A stretch of DNA of 7,984 bases. It comes from a bacterium. Lineage in GTDB: Bacteria > Chloroflexota > Chloroflexia > Thermomicrobiales > UBA6265. The notes below the pieces were generated by a model. That model saw only the letters and a program-made list of their open reading frames with translations. It was not told where the DNA came from and made no database searches. The DNA is taken from positions 1 through 7,984 of the forward strand of contig JAPOLF010000091.1 in assembly GCA_029977305.1 (NCBI GenBank), read 5' to 3'. The position numbers were made by a program, and so were the translations under genes. Below, in pieces: positions 1 through 5,517 of the stretch (the first letter of the stretch is position 1; each line of letters starts with the position of its first letter).

Positions 1-71
1 GGTCCGTGGACCCTTTCGGTTCGGGAGGTGAAGGCCGACCCGTCGGAGTCGTTGGTGCCTTCTGCTCTGAT

Positions 72-539
72 CTACGCCGGCTGGGGCGAATCGGTTTCAT
101 CCGGATCTCCGGCGGATGTTTCGGGGACTGATGGGCCCCCGAAGATGCCCGGCGGTTCCTCGCCGGGAAGCACCCACTTGCGGCGCATGCCATCGTAATA
201 GCGGCCGTCGGCGCGACGGGCAACCTCGGGGATGTCCGGCTTGAGCGGTGGCAGCGGCCGCAGGCTGAGGAGGCGATCGTAAGGTTCGACCCAGACCTCC
301 CACTCGCGATCGGTGAGGGCATCGAGGATCTTGCCGGCGAGGGTGCATCCGTCGCGGCCGGTCTTCGGCACCGAGGCGATGGCAACGACTTGTTCGAGCA
401 TGGAGGTGGTGGTGACGTGATCGAACCGGGCGTCGGTCCGATGCGCGGCGATGAAGAGGGTGCGGGCGCGGTTGAGGGCGTCGGCACGGGTCTCCGGGGT
501 GACGATCGGAGCGCCGGATGAGCGGAGCGGTGTGACCAT
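72..539 (-). CDS. Hypothetical protein, 155 aa
   Basis: I do not recognise the family. The protein is probably soluble: no signal peptide or membrane segment is visible. Residues 15-100 look like a compact helical domain (NRARTLF, MLEQVVAIASVPKTG, KILDALTDREWEVWVEPYDRLL). The central part carries RRADGRYYDGMRRKWVLPGE. The last ~25 residues are Pro/Ser/Asp-rich and probably disordered. The start is supported by a GGGAGG Shine-Dalgarno at 548-553, 8 nt from the ATG. It follows the P450 gene on the same strand after a 112-bp gap, but a good promoter in that gap (627-655) suggests it is transcribed on its own. A palindromic element over the -10 hints at repression, possibly damage-linked. Overlapping ORFs on the plus strand have no ribosome binding site and are treated as shadows. 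I am fairly sure it is a gene; its function is unknown. Confidence 0.7.
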   Translation of the reverse strand: MVTPLRSSGAPIVTPETRADALNRARTLFIAAHRTDARFDHVTTTSMLEQVVAIASVPKTGRDGCTLAGKILDALTDREWEVWVEPYDRLLSLRPLPPLKPDIPEVARRADGRYYDGMRRKWVLPGEEPPGIFGGPSVPETSAGDPDETDSPQPA

Positions 540-623
540 GGGTGGGACCTCCCGGTCAGCGGGGCACCCGGCCCCGCTGCGGCGATGTCCCTACCGGTCG
601 GCGCTCTGGCGCTCCGGGACGAT

Positions 624-639
624 TAGATCGTATGTTCTA
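624..639. promoter_or_regulatory. Near-palindromic operator candidate over the -10 (SOS-box-like)
   Basis: The 16-bp element TAGAACATACGATCTA (minus strand) is an inverted repeat with 6 of 8 pairs matching. It contains GAAC-N4-GATC, one base away from the GAAC-N4-GTTC core of Gram-positive-type LexA boxes. It lies on the -10 hexamer, where a repressor would block RNA polymerase. Assigning it to LexA is inference; another dimeric repressor, or chance, is possible. Confidence 0.3.
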
Positions 640-655
640 TTCCCGCTGTTGTCAA
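627..655 (-). promoter_or_regulatory. Sigma-70-type promoter of the 155-aa gene
   Basis: On the minus strand there is a perfect -35 TTGACA (650-655), a 17-bp spacer and a -10 TACGAT (627-632). The -35 overlaps the stop codon of the upstream P450 gene (652-654). The predicted transcript would have a leader of about 80 nt before the ATG at 539. Confidence 0.6.
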
Positions 656-1944
656 CCGAGGCGGACGGGAATCTCCTCGGTGGCCCGGAGGAGGAAGCCG
701 ACGCGGTAGCGGATGGCGTCGCGGGGGGCGGCGAGGCTGATGTTCGGGAATGCGGCGAAGAGCGAGGTGAGCGCGATCTGGCCCTCGAGGCGAGCGAGTG
801 GCATGCCGAGACAGACGTGGATGCCTTGGCCGAAGGCGACGTGCCGGGTTGGCTCGCGGGTGATGTCGAGGCGGGCGGGATCGCCGGTGAAGGCGGGGTC
901 GCGATCGGCTGAGGCGAGAATCGGCATCACCTGATCGCCCTTGCGGAATTGGACGCCAGCGAATTCGGTGTCCTCGCGGACCCAGCGCGGGAGTGAAGCC
1001 TCGACCGGGCCGGTGTAGCGAAGGAGTTCCTCGACGGCGTTCTTGGCGAGATCGGGGCGGCTGCGAAAGAGCGCGAGTTGGTCCGGGTGATCGAGAAGCG
1101 CGAGCAAGCTGTTGCCGATGAGGTTCACGGTGGTCTCGTGGCCGGCAACGATCAGGATGAAGATCATCCCCACGAGTTCCTGTTCGGTGAGGCGGTCCCC
1201 TGCTTCCTCGGCTTGGACGAGCAGGCTGACGAGATCGTCGCCGGGGTTGGCGCGCTTCTCGGCGATGAGTTCGCGGACGTAGCGAACAAAGGCGAGGAGG
1301 CGGGCATTGACCCCCATGTCGCCGGGGGTCATCGGGTTGAACTCGACGGCGGCATTGGACCAATCGCGGAAGGCATCGCGCATGGACATCGGGATGCCGA
1401 GCATCTCAACGATGACCTGCAACGGGAGGGGGAACGCGAAGGTGCTGAGGAGATCCACGACGCCGCCGTTGGCCTCCGCCTGCAGGCGCATGTCGGCGAT
1501 GCGCTCGTCGGTGATCTGCTGGATGCGGGGGCGGAGTGCCTCGACGTAGCGCGGGGTGAAACCCTTGGAGACGAGCGAGCGGAGACGGATGTGATCGGGC
1601 GGGTCGACGCCGAGAAGGTTGCGGCCGATCGATTCGTCGACCTCGATCACCGCGGCGAATTGCTCGGGGGTGAGGTGGGTGTGGAGGGCGGCATAGCGCT
1701 GTTCGAGGACCTCAGGGGGGAAGATCGTGGTGGGGTCATTCGAGAAGCGGGCGTGATCGCGGAGGACGGCGACGACATCGTCGTAGCGGGTGAGGAACCA
1801 CATGGTGCTGCCATCTTGGAGCGGCATGGAGCTGACCGGCTGGGTTGTGCGCAGGTGGTCGTAGATCGGGTAGGCCTGGGGTTTGAAGCCGGGGTCGACG
1901 AAGAGGCCGGCGGCGGGTGAGACGTCGGGAGGCATGGCAGACAT
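652..1944 (-). CDS. Cytochrome P450, soluble bacterial class (430 aa)
   Basis: This is a haem-thiolate monooxygenase that would insert one oxygen atom from O2 into an organic substrate, using electrons from a ferredoxin. All hallmark motifs are present (numbered from this start): the C-helix DPPDHIRLR near 114-122, I-helix AGHETT at 267-272 with the oxygen-activating acid/Thr pair, K-helix EELLR (ExxR, Glu306-Arg309), and the haem loop FGQGIHVCLG at 371-380 with Cys378 as iron ligand. Length and lack of a membrane anchor fit cytosolic bacterial P450s. An in-frame ATG at 2043 would add 33 residues, but it has no ribosome binding site and abuts a terminator-like hairpin, whereas the ATG at 1944 has AAAGG 9 nt upstream. 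No ferredoxin or reductase gene is nearby, so redox partners and substrate cannot be read from context. Macrolide/CYP107-like or xenobiotic-type P450s are the nearest match in style; the subfamily is not assigned. Confidence 0.95.
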   Translation of the reverse strand: MSAMPPDVSPAAGLFVDPGFKPQAYPIYDHLRTTQPVSSMPLQDGSTMWFLTRYDDVVAVLRDHARFSNDPTTIFPPEVLEQRYAALHTHLTPEQFAAVIEVDESIGRNLLGVDPPDHIRLRSLVSKGFTPRYVEALRPRIQQITDERIADMRLQAEANGGVVDLLSTFAFPLPLQVIVEMLGIPMSMRDAFRDWSNAAVEFNPMTPGDMGVNARLLAFVRYVRELIAEKRANPGDDLVSLLVQAEEAGDRLTEQELVGMIFILIVAGHETTVNLIGNSLLALLDHPDQLALFRSRPDLAKNAVEELLRYTGPVEASLPRWVREDTEFAGVQFRKGDQVMPILASADRDPAFTGDPARLDITREPTRHVAFGQGIHVCLGMPLARLEGQIALTSLFAAFPNISLAAPRDAIRYRVGFLLRATEEIPVRLG

Positions 1945-1953
1945 CGGGAGGGA

Positions 1954-1960
1954 CCTTTCT
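1954..1960 (-). promoter_or_regulatory. Ribosome binding site deciding the P450 start
   Basis: AGAAAGG on the minus strand lies 9 nt before the ATG at 1944. The upstream in-frame ATG at 2043 is preceded only by GC-rich hairpin sequence without a Shine-Dalgarno, so the shorter 430-aa form is preferred. Confidence 0.55.
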
Positions 1961-2046
1961 CGCGCCAGGGAGGCGCAAAGGGGGGCACCGGGCATAGCGG
2001 CACCGACTGGGAAGTTGTGGGGGGAAGGATAGCCGACGGACATGGC

Positions 2047-2077
2047 AACGCCCCGACCGGAGACCGGTCGGGGCGTT
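2047..2077 (-). terminator. Strong hairpin, likely terminator of the 88-aa gene
   Basis: This is a perfect 14-bp inverted repeat (AACGCCCCGACCGG and its complement) closed by a 3-nt loop at 2061-2063. It begins about 35 bp after the stop of the 88-aa gene and precedes the P450 gene. On the minus strand it ends in only GTT. The better T-run (TTTGT, 2076-2080) is on the plus strand, where no gene lies upstream. It could act in both directions, or serve as an mRNA 3'-end stabiliser. Confidence 0.6.
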
Positions 2078-2111
2078 TGTCGGTCCCTGCTTGCGCAGGA
2101 TCCGTCAGGAT

Positions 2112-2378
2112 TTAGCTGACGAACGCGACGTTGTAGTCGCCGCCCGAGGCGTCGGAGATGGCGGTGCCGCCACCAGCCGAAGCGCCGATGTTGGCGGTGT
2201 TGGCAATCGCGCCACCGTCAACGGAAACGGCACCCATGGTGTCGCCAACGCCGATGGCGCTGCCGACGTTGCTGCCGGTGTTGAGGTCGCCGGTGGCAAC
2301 CGCGCCGCCGTTGGCCGAAGCCGCCGCGCCACCACCATTACCGGCGGCAGCAGTCTCCTGAGCGAACAGGAAGTCCAT
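2112..2378 (-). CDS. Small acidic Gly/Ala-rich repetitive protein (88 aa)
   Basis: No function is recognised. The 88 residues contain 20 Gly and 20 Ala, no Cys, and not one Lys, Arg or His, while seven Asp/Glu are present, so the product is strongly acidic. After a short N-terminus (MDFLFAQETAAA) the chain is a loose repeat of GGA-V/I-A and G-x-G-D units (GGAVATGD, GSAIGVGD, GGAIANTAN, GGTAISDASGGD), ending DYNVAFVS. The repeats suggest a beta-roll or extended structure rather than a globular enzyme. No classical signal peptide is seen. The gene looks real: GGGAGG lies 8 nt before the ATG, a promoter sits at 2436-2464, and a strong hairpin follows the stop. It is divergent from the beta-helix gene and upstream of the P450. 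It could be a structural or surface protein, or a peptide precursor. Confidence 0.65.
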   Translation of the reverse strand: MDFLFAQETAAAGNGGGAAASANGGAVATGDLNTGSNVGSAIGVGDTMGAVSVDGGAIANTANIGASAGGGTAISDASGGDYNVAFVS

Positions 2379-2410
2379 TGTTCATCCCTCCCTAAAAGGA
2401 CGAGAGCGTG

Positions 2411-2427
2411 CTGCCCTCCCCGGGCAG
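2411..2427 (-). promoter_or_regulatory. Hairpin at the expected 5' end of the 88-aa mRNA
   Basis: CTGCCC and GGGCAG form a 6-bp stem around a 5-nt loop. It begins just downstream of the predicted transcription start (about 2429), so the mRNA would begin with this stem. Such 5' stems can protect mRNA from decay. That role is inferred, and the stem is short. Confidence 0.3.
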
Positions 2428-2435
2428 ATGTGAGG

Positions 2436-2464
2436 ACGATAGCACGGGGGGTGAAATTTGTCGA
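2436..2464 (-). promoter_or_regulatory. Sigma-70-type promoter of the 88-aa gene
   Basis: On the minus strand: -35 TCGACA (2459-2464, one mismatch to TTGACA), a 17-bp spacer and -10 TATCGT (2436-2441), preceded by TGC, an extended -10. The leader to the ATG at 2378 would be about 50 nt. Confidence 0.5.
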
Positions 2465-2658
2465 CAGTGGATGTGCGGCCCAACCACCAAAAGTACCGGT
2501 TTCGACGCTTTCATCGGGAAAAATCGGTCGCTGGTGTGCGGCCGATGGGGCCGCCGCCCGAGATCGGCGGCTGCCGAGGACGGGGTGCTATGCTCCGCCG
2601 CAGCGTGCGATTCACCAGTTGCAGGGCGTGTTCTCGAGGCCAATCGACGGGGGAAGAG

Positions 2659-3927
2659 ATGCGCAACGTGGTTGGTGACCGGCGAACGGTGCTGGCGTGG
2701 ATCGTCGCATCGGTGTCGGCGTTCGCGATCGCCATTCGCGGAGAGCGATCGACCCAACAGGCCATCGCGAGGCGAGCGGCGGACCGACGGGTTGGCCCCG
2801 CGCTGACCTGCGGCGACACCCCGCGACGCAACAAGTGCAAGCGCAGCCGCGATTGCTGCAGTGGGCTCTGCGACAAGCCATCGAAGCGGTGCACCTATCG
2901 TGAATCCGGAGAGCCCTGTGCGCGGAACGCGGAGTGCTTGCCGCCGTTGCAGTGCGTGAGCGGGTTCTGCGCAGCACCTCCAGCGGCGACCCCGACGCCG
3001 GTGCCGACGGAGACAGCAACCCCGACAGCAACGGCGACTCCAGCGGCAACCGCCACCCCAGACCCGTGCTTGGCGCCGGGTGTGGGCGTTCTGCAGGCAG
3101 CAATCGACGCGGCGAACAGCGGCGACGCGATCTGTTTGCGCGCAGGGACGTTCACCGCGAGCAGCGGCAACTACCTCGCCGTCATCACCAAGAACCTGAC
3201 GATCATCGGGGCGAGTGAGGCGACGACGATTCTGGACGGTGAACAGCTGCGATCCGGATTTCTGATCGGGGAGACCGATTACTCGTCGCAGATCACGGTG
3301 GGGCTGGAGAACCTGACCGTTCGGAACGGGAGGGCGTATCACGGGGCGGGTGGGATGTACATCTTCGGGCGATCGGGGATGACCGTGACCCTGACGCGTG
3401 TCACCGTGAAGGACGGCATCGTTGGCAGCGGGATCTGGATCGACGAGGGAGCCTATGGGCAACCGACCACCAGCTTCACCCGGGTGACGGTGACCAACAA
3501 CGACACCCGCCCCACCTCCACCCGTGGGGGCGGCATCGTCGCCTACGGTAACCTGACGATGGTCAACTGCGACATCACCAACAACCACGTGAGGAGCGAG
3601 GGCGGCGGTCTGTCGCTCATGACGGGTGCGACGGTGACGATGACGGGCGGCTCCATCAGCGGGAATACCGCACACGAGTACGCGCCGGGGAGCTATGGGA
3701 ATGGTGGAGGGTTTGTGCTCTTCAGCAGCTCCGCGAGTTTCACCGCGACCAATGTGACGATGTCCAACAACGTGGCGGAGGGCCGGGGCGGGCTTGGGGC
3801 CGTGCCTTCGAGCAGCAGTACGTTGTCGCTCAACTCCTGCACGATCAGCGGGAACACCGCGGGAACGGGTTGCGATTGCGTCTACCAGGGATGGGACACG
3901 AGCTGCAACAGCAGTTACTGCGGGTAG
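2659..3927 (+). CDS. Exported right-handed beta-helix protein with N-terminal ten-cysteine module (423 aa)
   Basis: This is probably a cell-surface or secreted protein. From the ATG at 2659 (GGGGG upstream): residues 1-26 form a signal-like segment with twin arginine (DRRTVL) and a hydrophobic stretch ending in AFA/AIA cleavage-like sites, followed by a basic stretch. Residues 51-104 form a module with cysteines at 51, 60, 66, 67, 71, 78, 87, 93, 99 and 104, whose first six fit a knottin pattern. Residues 105-136 are a Thr/Pro/Ala stalk. Residues ~140-400 are a beta-helix: AAIDAANSGDAICLRAGTF and LTIIGASEATTILDG are typical first rungs, then GGGI/GGGL/GGGF plus TNN/SGNT repeats as in polymorphic-membrane-protein-like helices. 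The C-terminus has five further cysteines (394-421). No catalytic residues were recognised; adhesion or carbohydrate binding is inference. An in-frame ATG at 2458 would add 67 Arg-rich residues and bury the signal, so it is not preferred. Confidence 0.85.
   Translation: MRNVVGDRRTVLAWIVASVSAFAIAIRGERSTQQAIARRAADRRVGPALTCGDTPRRNKCKRSRDCCSGLCDKPSKRCTYRESGEPCARNAECLPPLQCVSGFCAAPPAATPTPVPTETATPTATATPAATATPDPCLAPGVGVLQAAIDAANSGDAICLRAGTFTASSGNYLAVITKNLTIIGASEATTILDGEQLRSGFLIGETDYSSQITVGLENLTVRNGRAYHGAGGMYIFGRSGMTVTLTRVTVKDGIVGSGIWIDEGAYGQPTTSFTRVTVTNNDTRPTSTRGGGIVAYGNLTMVNCDITNNHVRSEGGGLSLMTGATVTMTGGSISGNTAHEYAPGSYGNGGGFVLFSSSASFTATNVTMSNNVAEGRGGLGAVPSSSSTLSLNSCTISGNTAGTGCDCVYQGWDTSCNSSYCG
2971..3066 (+). 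repeat. Thr/Pro/Ala-rich stalk coding repeat
   Basis: Degenerate in-frame repeats of ACN/CCN/GCN codons encode ATPTP and TATPT-type units between the cysteine module and the beta-helix. Such stalks are common as extended, possibly O-glycosylated spacers in exported proteins. The tract is prone to length change by slippage. Confidence 0.7.
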
Positions 3928-4104
3928 GGGTAACGGCCGCCGGCCTCGATCGCGGGTCAATTGCGAGAGACAACCTCGGTGGTGCTTGCCACACCCCCCT
4001 ACCCTCACTTCATCGCTGCGACGCGTAGGAACTCGTCCGCGCTTATGGGCCCCAGTCTGGGCTCCCGGGCCTTACGTGGCAATCCTCTCGGAAAGCGCAG
4101 AGAA

Positions 4105-4128
4105 TCCCGGGACGTGACCACCCGGGAG
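4105..4128 (+). promoter_or_regulatory. Hairpin covering the Shine-Dalgarno of the MFS gene
   Basis: TCCCGGG (4105-4111) and CCCGGGA (4121-4127) form a perfect 7-bp stem with a 9-nt loop. The 3' arm contains the ribosome binding site GGGAG (4124-4128), which sits 7 nt before the GTG start. When folded, the stem would hide the site and limit translation. It lies in a 208-bp leader after the beta-helix gene that has other GC-rich stems (for example 4048-4071) but no recognised riboswitch class. Confidence 0.4.
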
Positions 4129-4135
4129 TCTGAGC

Positions 4136-5398
4136 GTGTCGTCGAGTCGTCCGCGCAGTTACAACGCCCTCCGGCATCGGGACTACCGCGTGCTGTGGCT
4201 GGCGGAGATCGCCTCGATGAGCGGCTCGCAGATGATGCGGGTGGCGATCGCGTGGCAGATCTTCGAGCTGACGCGGAACCCGCTGAACCTCGGGTATCTC
4301 GGGTTGGCGCGATTCGTGCCGCTGGTGCTCTTCGGGTTGTGGGGGGGCGTGATCGCCGACCGCGGGGATCGGCGACGAACGCTGATGGTGGCGCAGTTGC
4401 TATTGATGCTGACCTCGCTAGCGCTGGTTGGATTGACGGTGACGGGGACGATCACGGCGCCGGCGATCTATCTGCTCACCGCGCTGTCGGCCACGTTCGG
4501 CGCGGTGGCGAATCCGACGCGGCAGTCGTTGATCCCGGCGATCGTGCCGCTGCGGGACCTGCCGGGTGCGATGGCGATGAACGGTCTCGCGTTCCAGGTG
4601 GGCGGGGTGCTGGGGCCGGCACTCGGGGGCATCCTGATCGGGCTGTTCGGGGTGGTGCCGCTGTACGTGTTTGACGCGGTCACATTCCTGTTGGTCGCAA
4701 TTGCCTTGGCGACGATGCGTTCTCGCCCCGTGATACCGGATTCGCTGTCGCGCGGGATGCAGGCGGTGAAGGAGGGGCTGCGGTTCCTGTGGGCGACGCC
4801 GATCCTGCTCGGGATCATGGTGCTCGATTTCGTGGCGACGTTCTTCGGGTTCAACAGCGTGCTGATGCCGATCTTCGCGGACGAGGTGTTGGGGGGTGGG
4901 CCGCAGACGCTCGGGCTGCTGTTGGCGGCGCCGGCGATCGGCGCGGTGGTGGGCAGCACGGTGATGGCGGGGATCCGGCTGCCGGATCGGGCCGGGCGGG
5001 GAGTGTTGCTCGCGATCGCGGTGTACGGGGTGTGCATTCTCGGGTTCGGATTGAGCACGGTGCTGGTGGTCTCGCTGCTCTTCCTCGCCGGAAGCGGCGC
5101 GGCCGATGCGGTGAGCATGGCGTTCCGGCACACGATCCGGAACGAGGTGACGCCATCGGACTTGCGGGGGCGGATCGCGGCGGCCTATTCGACGTTCGCG
5201 ATCGGGGGGCCGCAACTCGGGGAGTTTGAGGCCGGTGTGCTGGCGGCGTTGATCGGGGCGCCGATGGCGGTGGCGGTCGGGGGTGTCGGGGTGTTGGCGT
5301 CAGTGGCCACCGTGTGGCTGAAAGTGCCGACAATTGCCCGGTACTCGACGTGGAAAGACGAGACGTTGCTCGAGGCGGCGATCGAACCGGAGAAGTGA
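4136..5398 (+). CDS. Major facilitator superfamily exporter, EntS/MFS_3-like (420 aa)
   Basis: This is an integral membrane, probably proton-driven exporter of small molecules. The protein has the length and hydrophobic pattern of 12-TM MFS carriers, with a central cytoplasmic loop near 195-218. The loop after TM2 carries the MFS motif A (GGVIADRGDRRR, 70-81). ANPTRQSLIPAIVP at 125-138 and SDLRGRIAAAYSTFAIGGPQ at 341-360 are typical of the MFS_3 group that includes the enterobactin exporter EntS and many macrolide or drug efflux carriers. Translation starts at a GTG with GGGAG 7 nt upstream, and that site lies in a hairpin. The gene follows the beta-helix gene on the same strand and converges on the propeller gene. 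The substrate is unknown; no siderophore or antibiotic genes accompany it. Export of a P450 product is possible but unsupported. Confidence 0.93.
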   Translation: MSSSRPRSYNALRHRDYRVLWLAEIASMSGSQMMRVAIAWQIFELTRNPLNLGYLGLARFVPLVLFGLWGGVIADRGDRRRTLMVAQLLLMLTSLALVGLTVTGTITAPAIYLLTALSATFGAVANPTRQSLIPAIVPLRDLPGAMAMNGLAFQVGGVLGPALGGILIGLFGVVPLYVFDAVTFLLVAIALATMRSRPVIPDSLSRGMQAVKEGLRFLWATPILLGIMVLDFVATFFGFNSVLMPIFADEVLGGGPQTLGLLLAAPAIGAVVGSTVMAGIRLPDRAGRGVLLAIAVYGVCILGFGLSTVLVVSLLFLAGSGAADAVSMAFRHTIRNEVTPSDLRGRIAAAYSTFAIGGPQLGEFEAGVLAALIGAPMAVAVGGVGVLASVATVWLKVPTIARYSTWKDETLLEAAIEPEK

Positions 5399-5445
5399 GC
5401 GTTTTCACGTCCAGCGCGAACAGCATGCATCCTCGGGCACACGCC

Positions 5446-5481
5446 AACGGCCTCTTATCCCATGGGGAAGAGGAGACCGTT
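5446..5481. terminator. Imperfect hairpin between convergent genes, possible bidirectional terminator
   Basis: An outer AACGG/CCGTT stem and an inner CCTCTT/AAGAGG stem fold with a 3-nt bulge (AGA) and an inner CCC/GGG. It sits in the 119-bp gap between the MFS stop (5398) and the propeller gene stop (5518). No T-run follows on either strand, so termination is inferred from position. A second small perfect stem (CGTGC-TAAC-GCACG, 5495-5508) lies just beside it. Confidence 0.35.
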
Positions 5482-5517
5482 GAGAGACGACGAACGTGCT
5501 AACGCACGAGTGACCGA

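Noticed and set aside
1..12. Palindrome GGTCCGTGGACC at the window edge as a terminator of the 155-aa gene
   Set aside because: The 2-nt loop cannot form a hairpin, there is no T-run, and the context is cut off.
1078..1920. 280-codon plus-strand frame opposite the P450
   Set aside because: It is an antisense shadow rich in Glu/Asp/Gly/Val. The P450 motifs on the other strand are unambiguous.
2584..2593. Extended -10-like TGCTATGCT as promoter of the beta-helix gene
   Set aside because: No -35 at a suitable distance (CGGCGG at that position). It is too weak to list as a feature.
3931..3947. GGCCGCCGGCC stem after the beta-helix stop as a terminator
   Set aside because: Four to five pairs with almost no loop and no following T-run. 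It is not convincing.
2392..4008. 538-codon open frame on the minus strand opposite the beta-helix gene
   Set aside because: Its Arg/Pro/His-rich product is typical of antisense reading of GC-rich coding DNA, and it overlaps the convincing plus-strand gene completely. No domain is recognisable.
4067..4127. Two small stems with ACGT in their loops before the MFS gene, reminiscent of the mini-ykkC (guanidine-II) riboswitch
   Set aside because: That class needs paired stems closing ACGR tetraloops. Here the loops are larger, contain ACGT, and the first stem is only 3 bp.
4418..5215. 265-codon minus-strand frame opposite the MFS gene
   Set aside because: Its Arg/His/Gln/Pro-rich product is the usual antisense product of a GC-rich membrane-protein gene.
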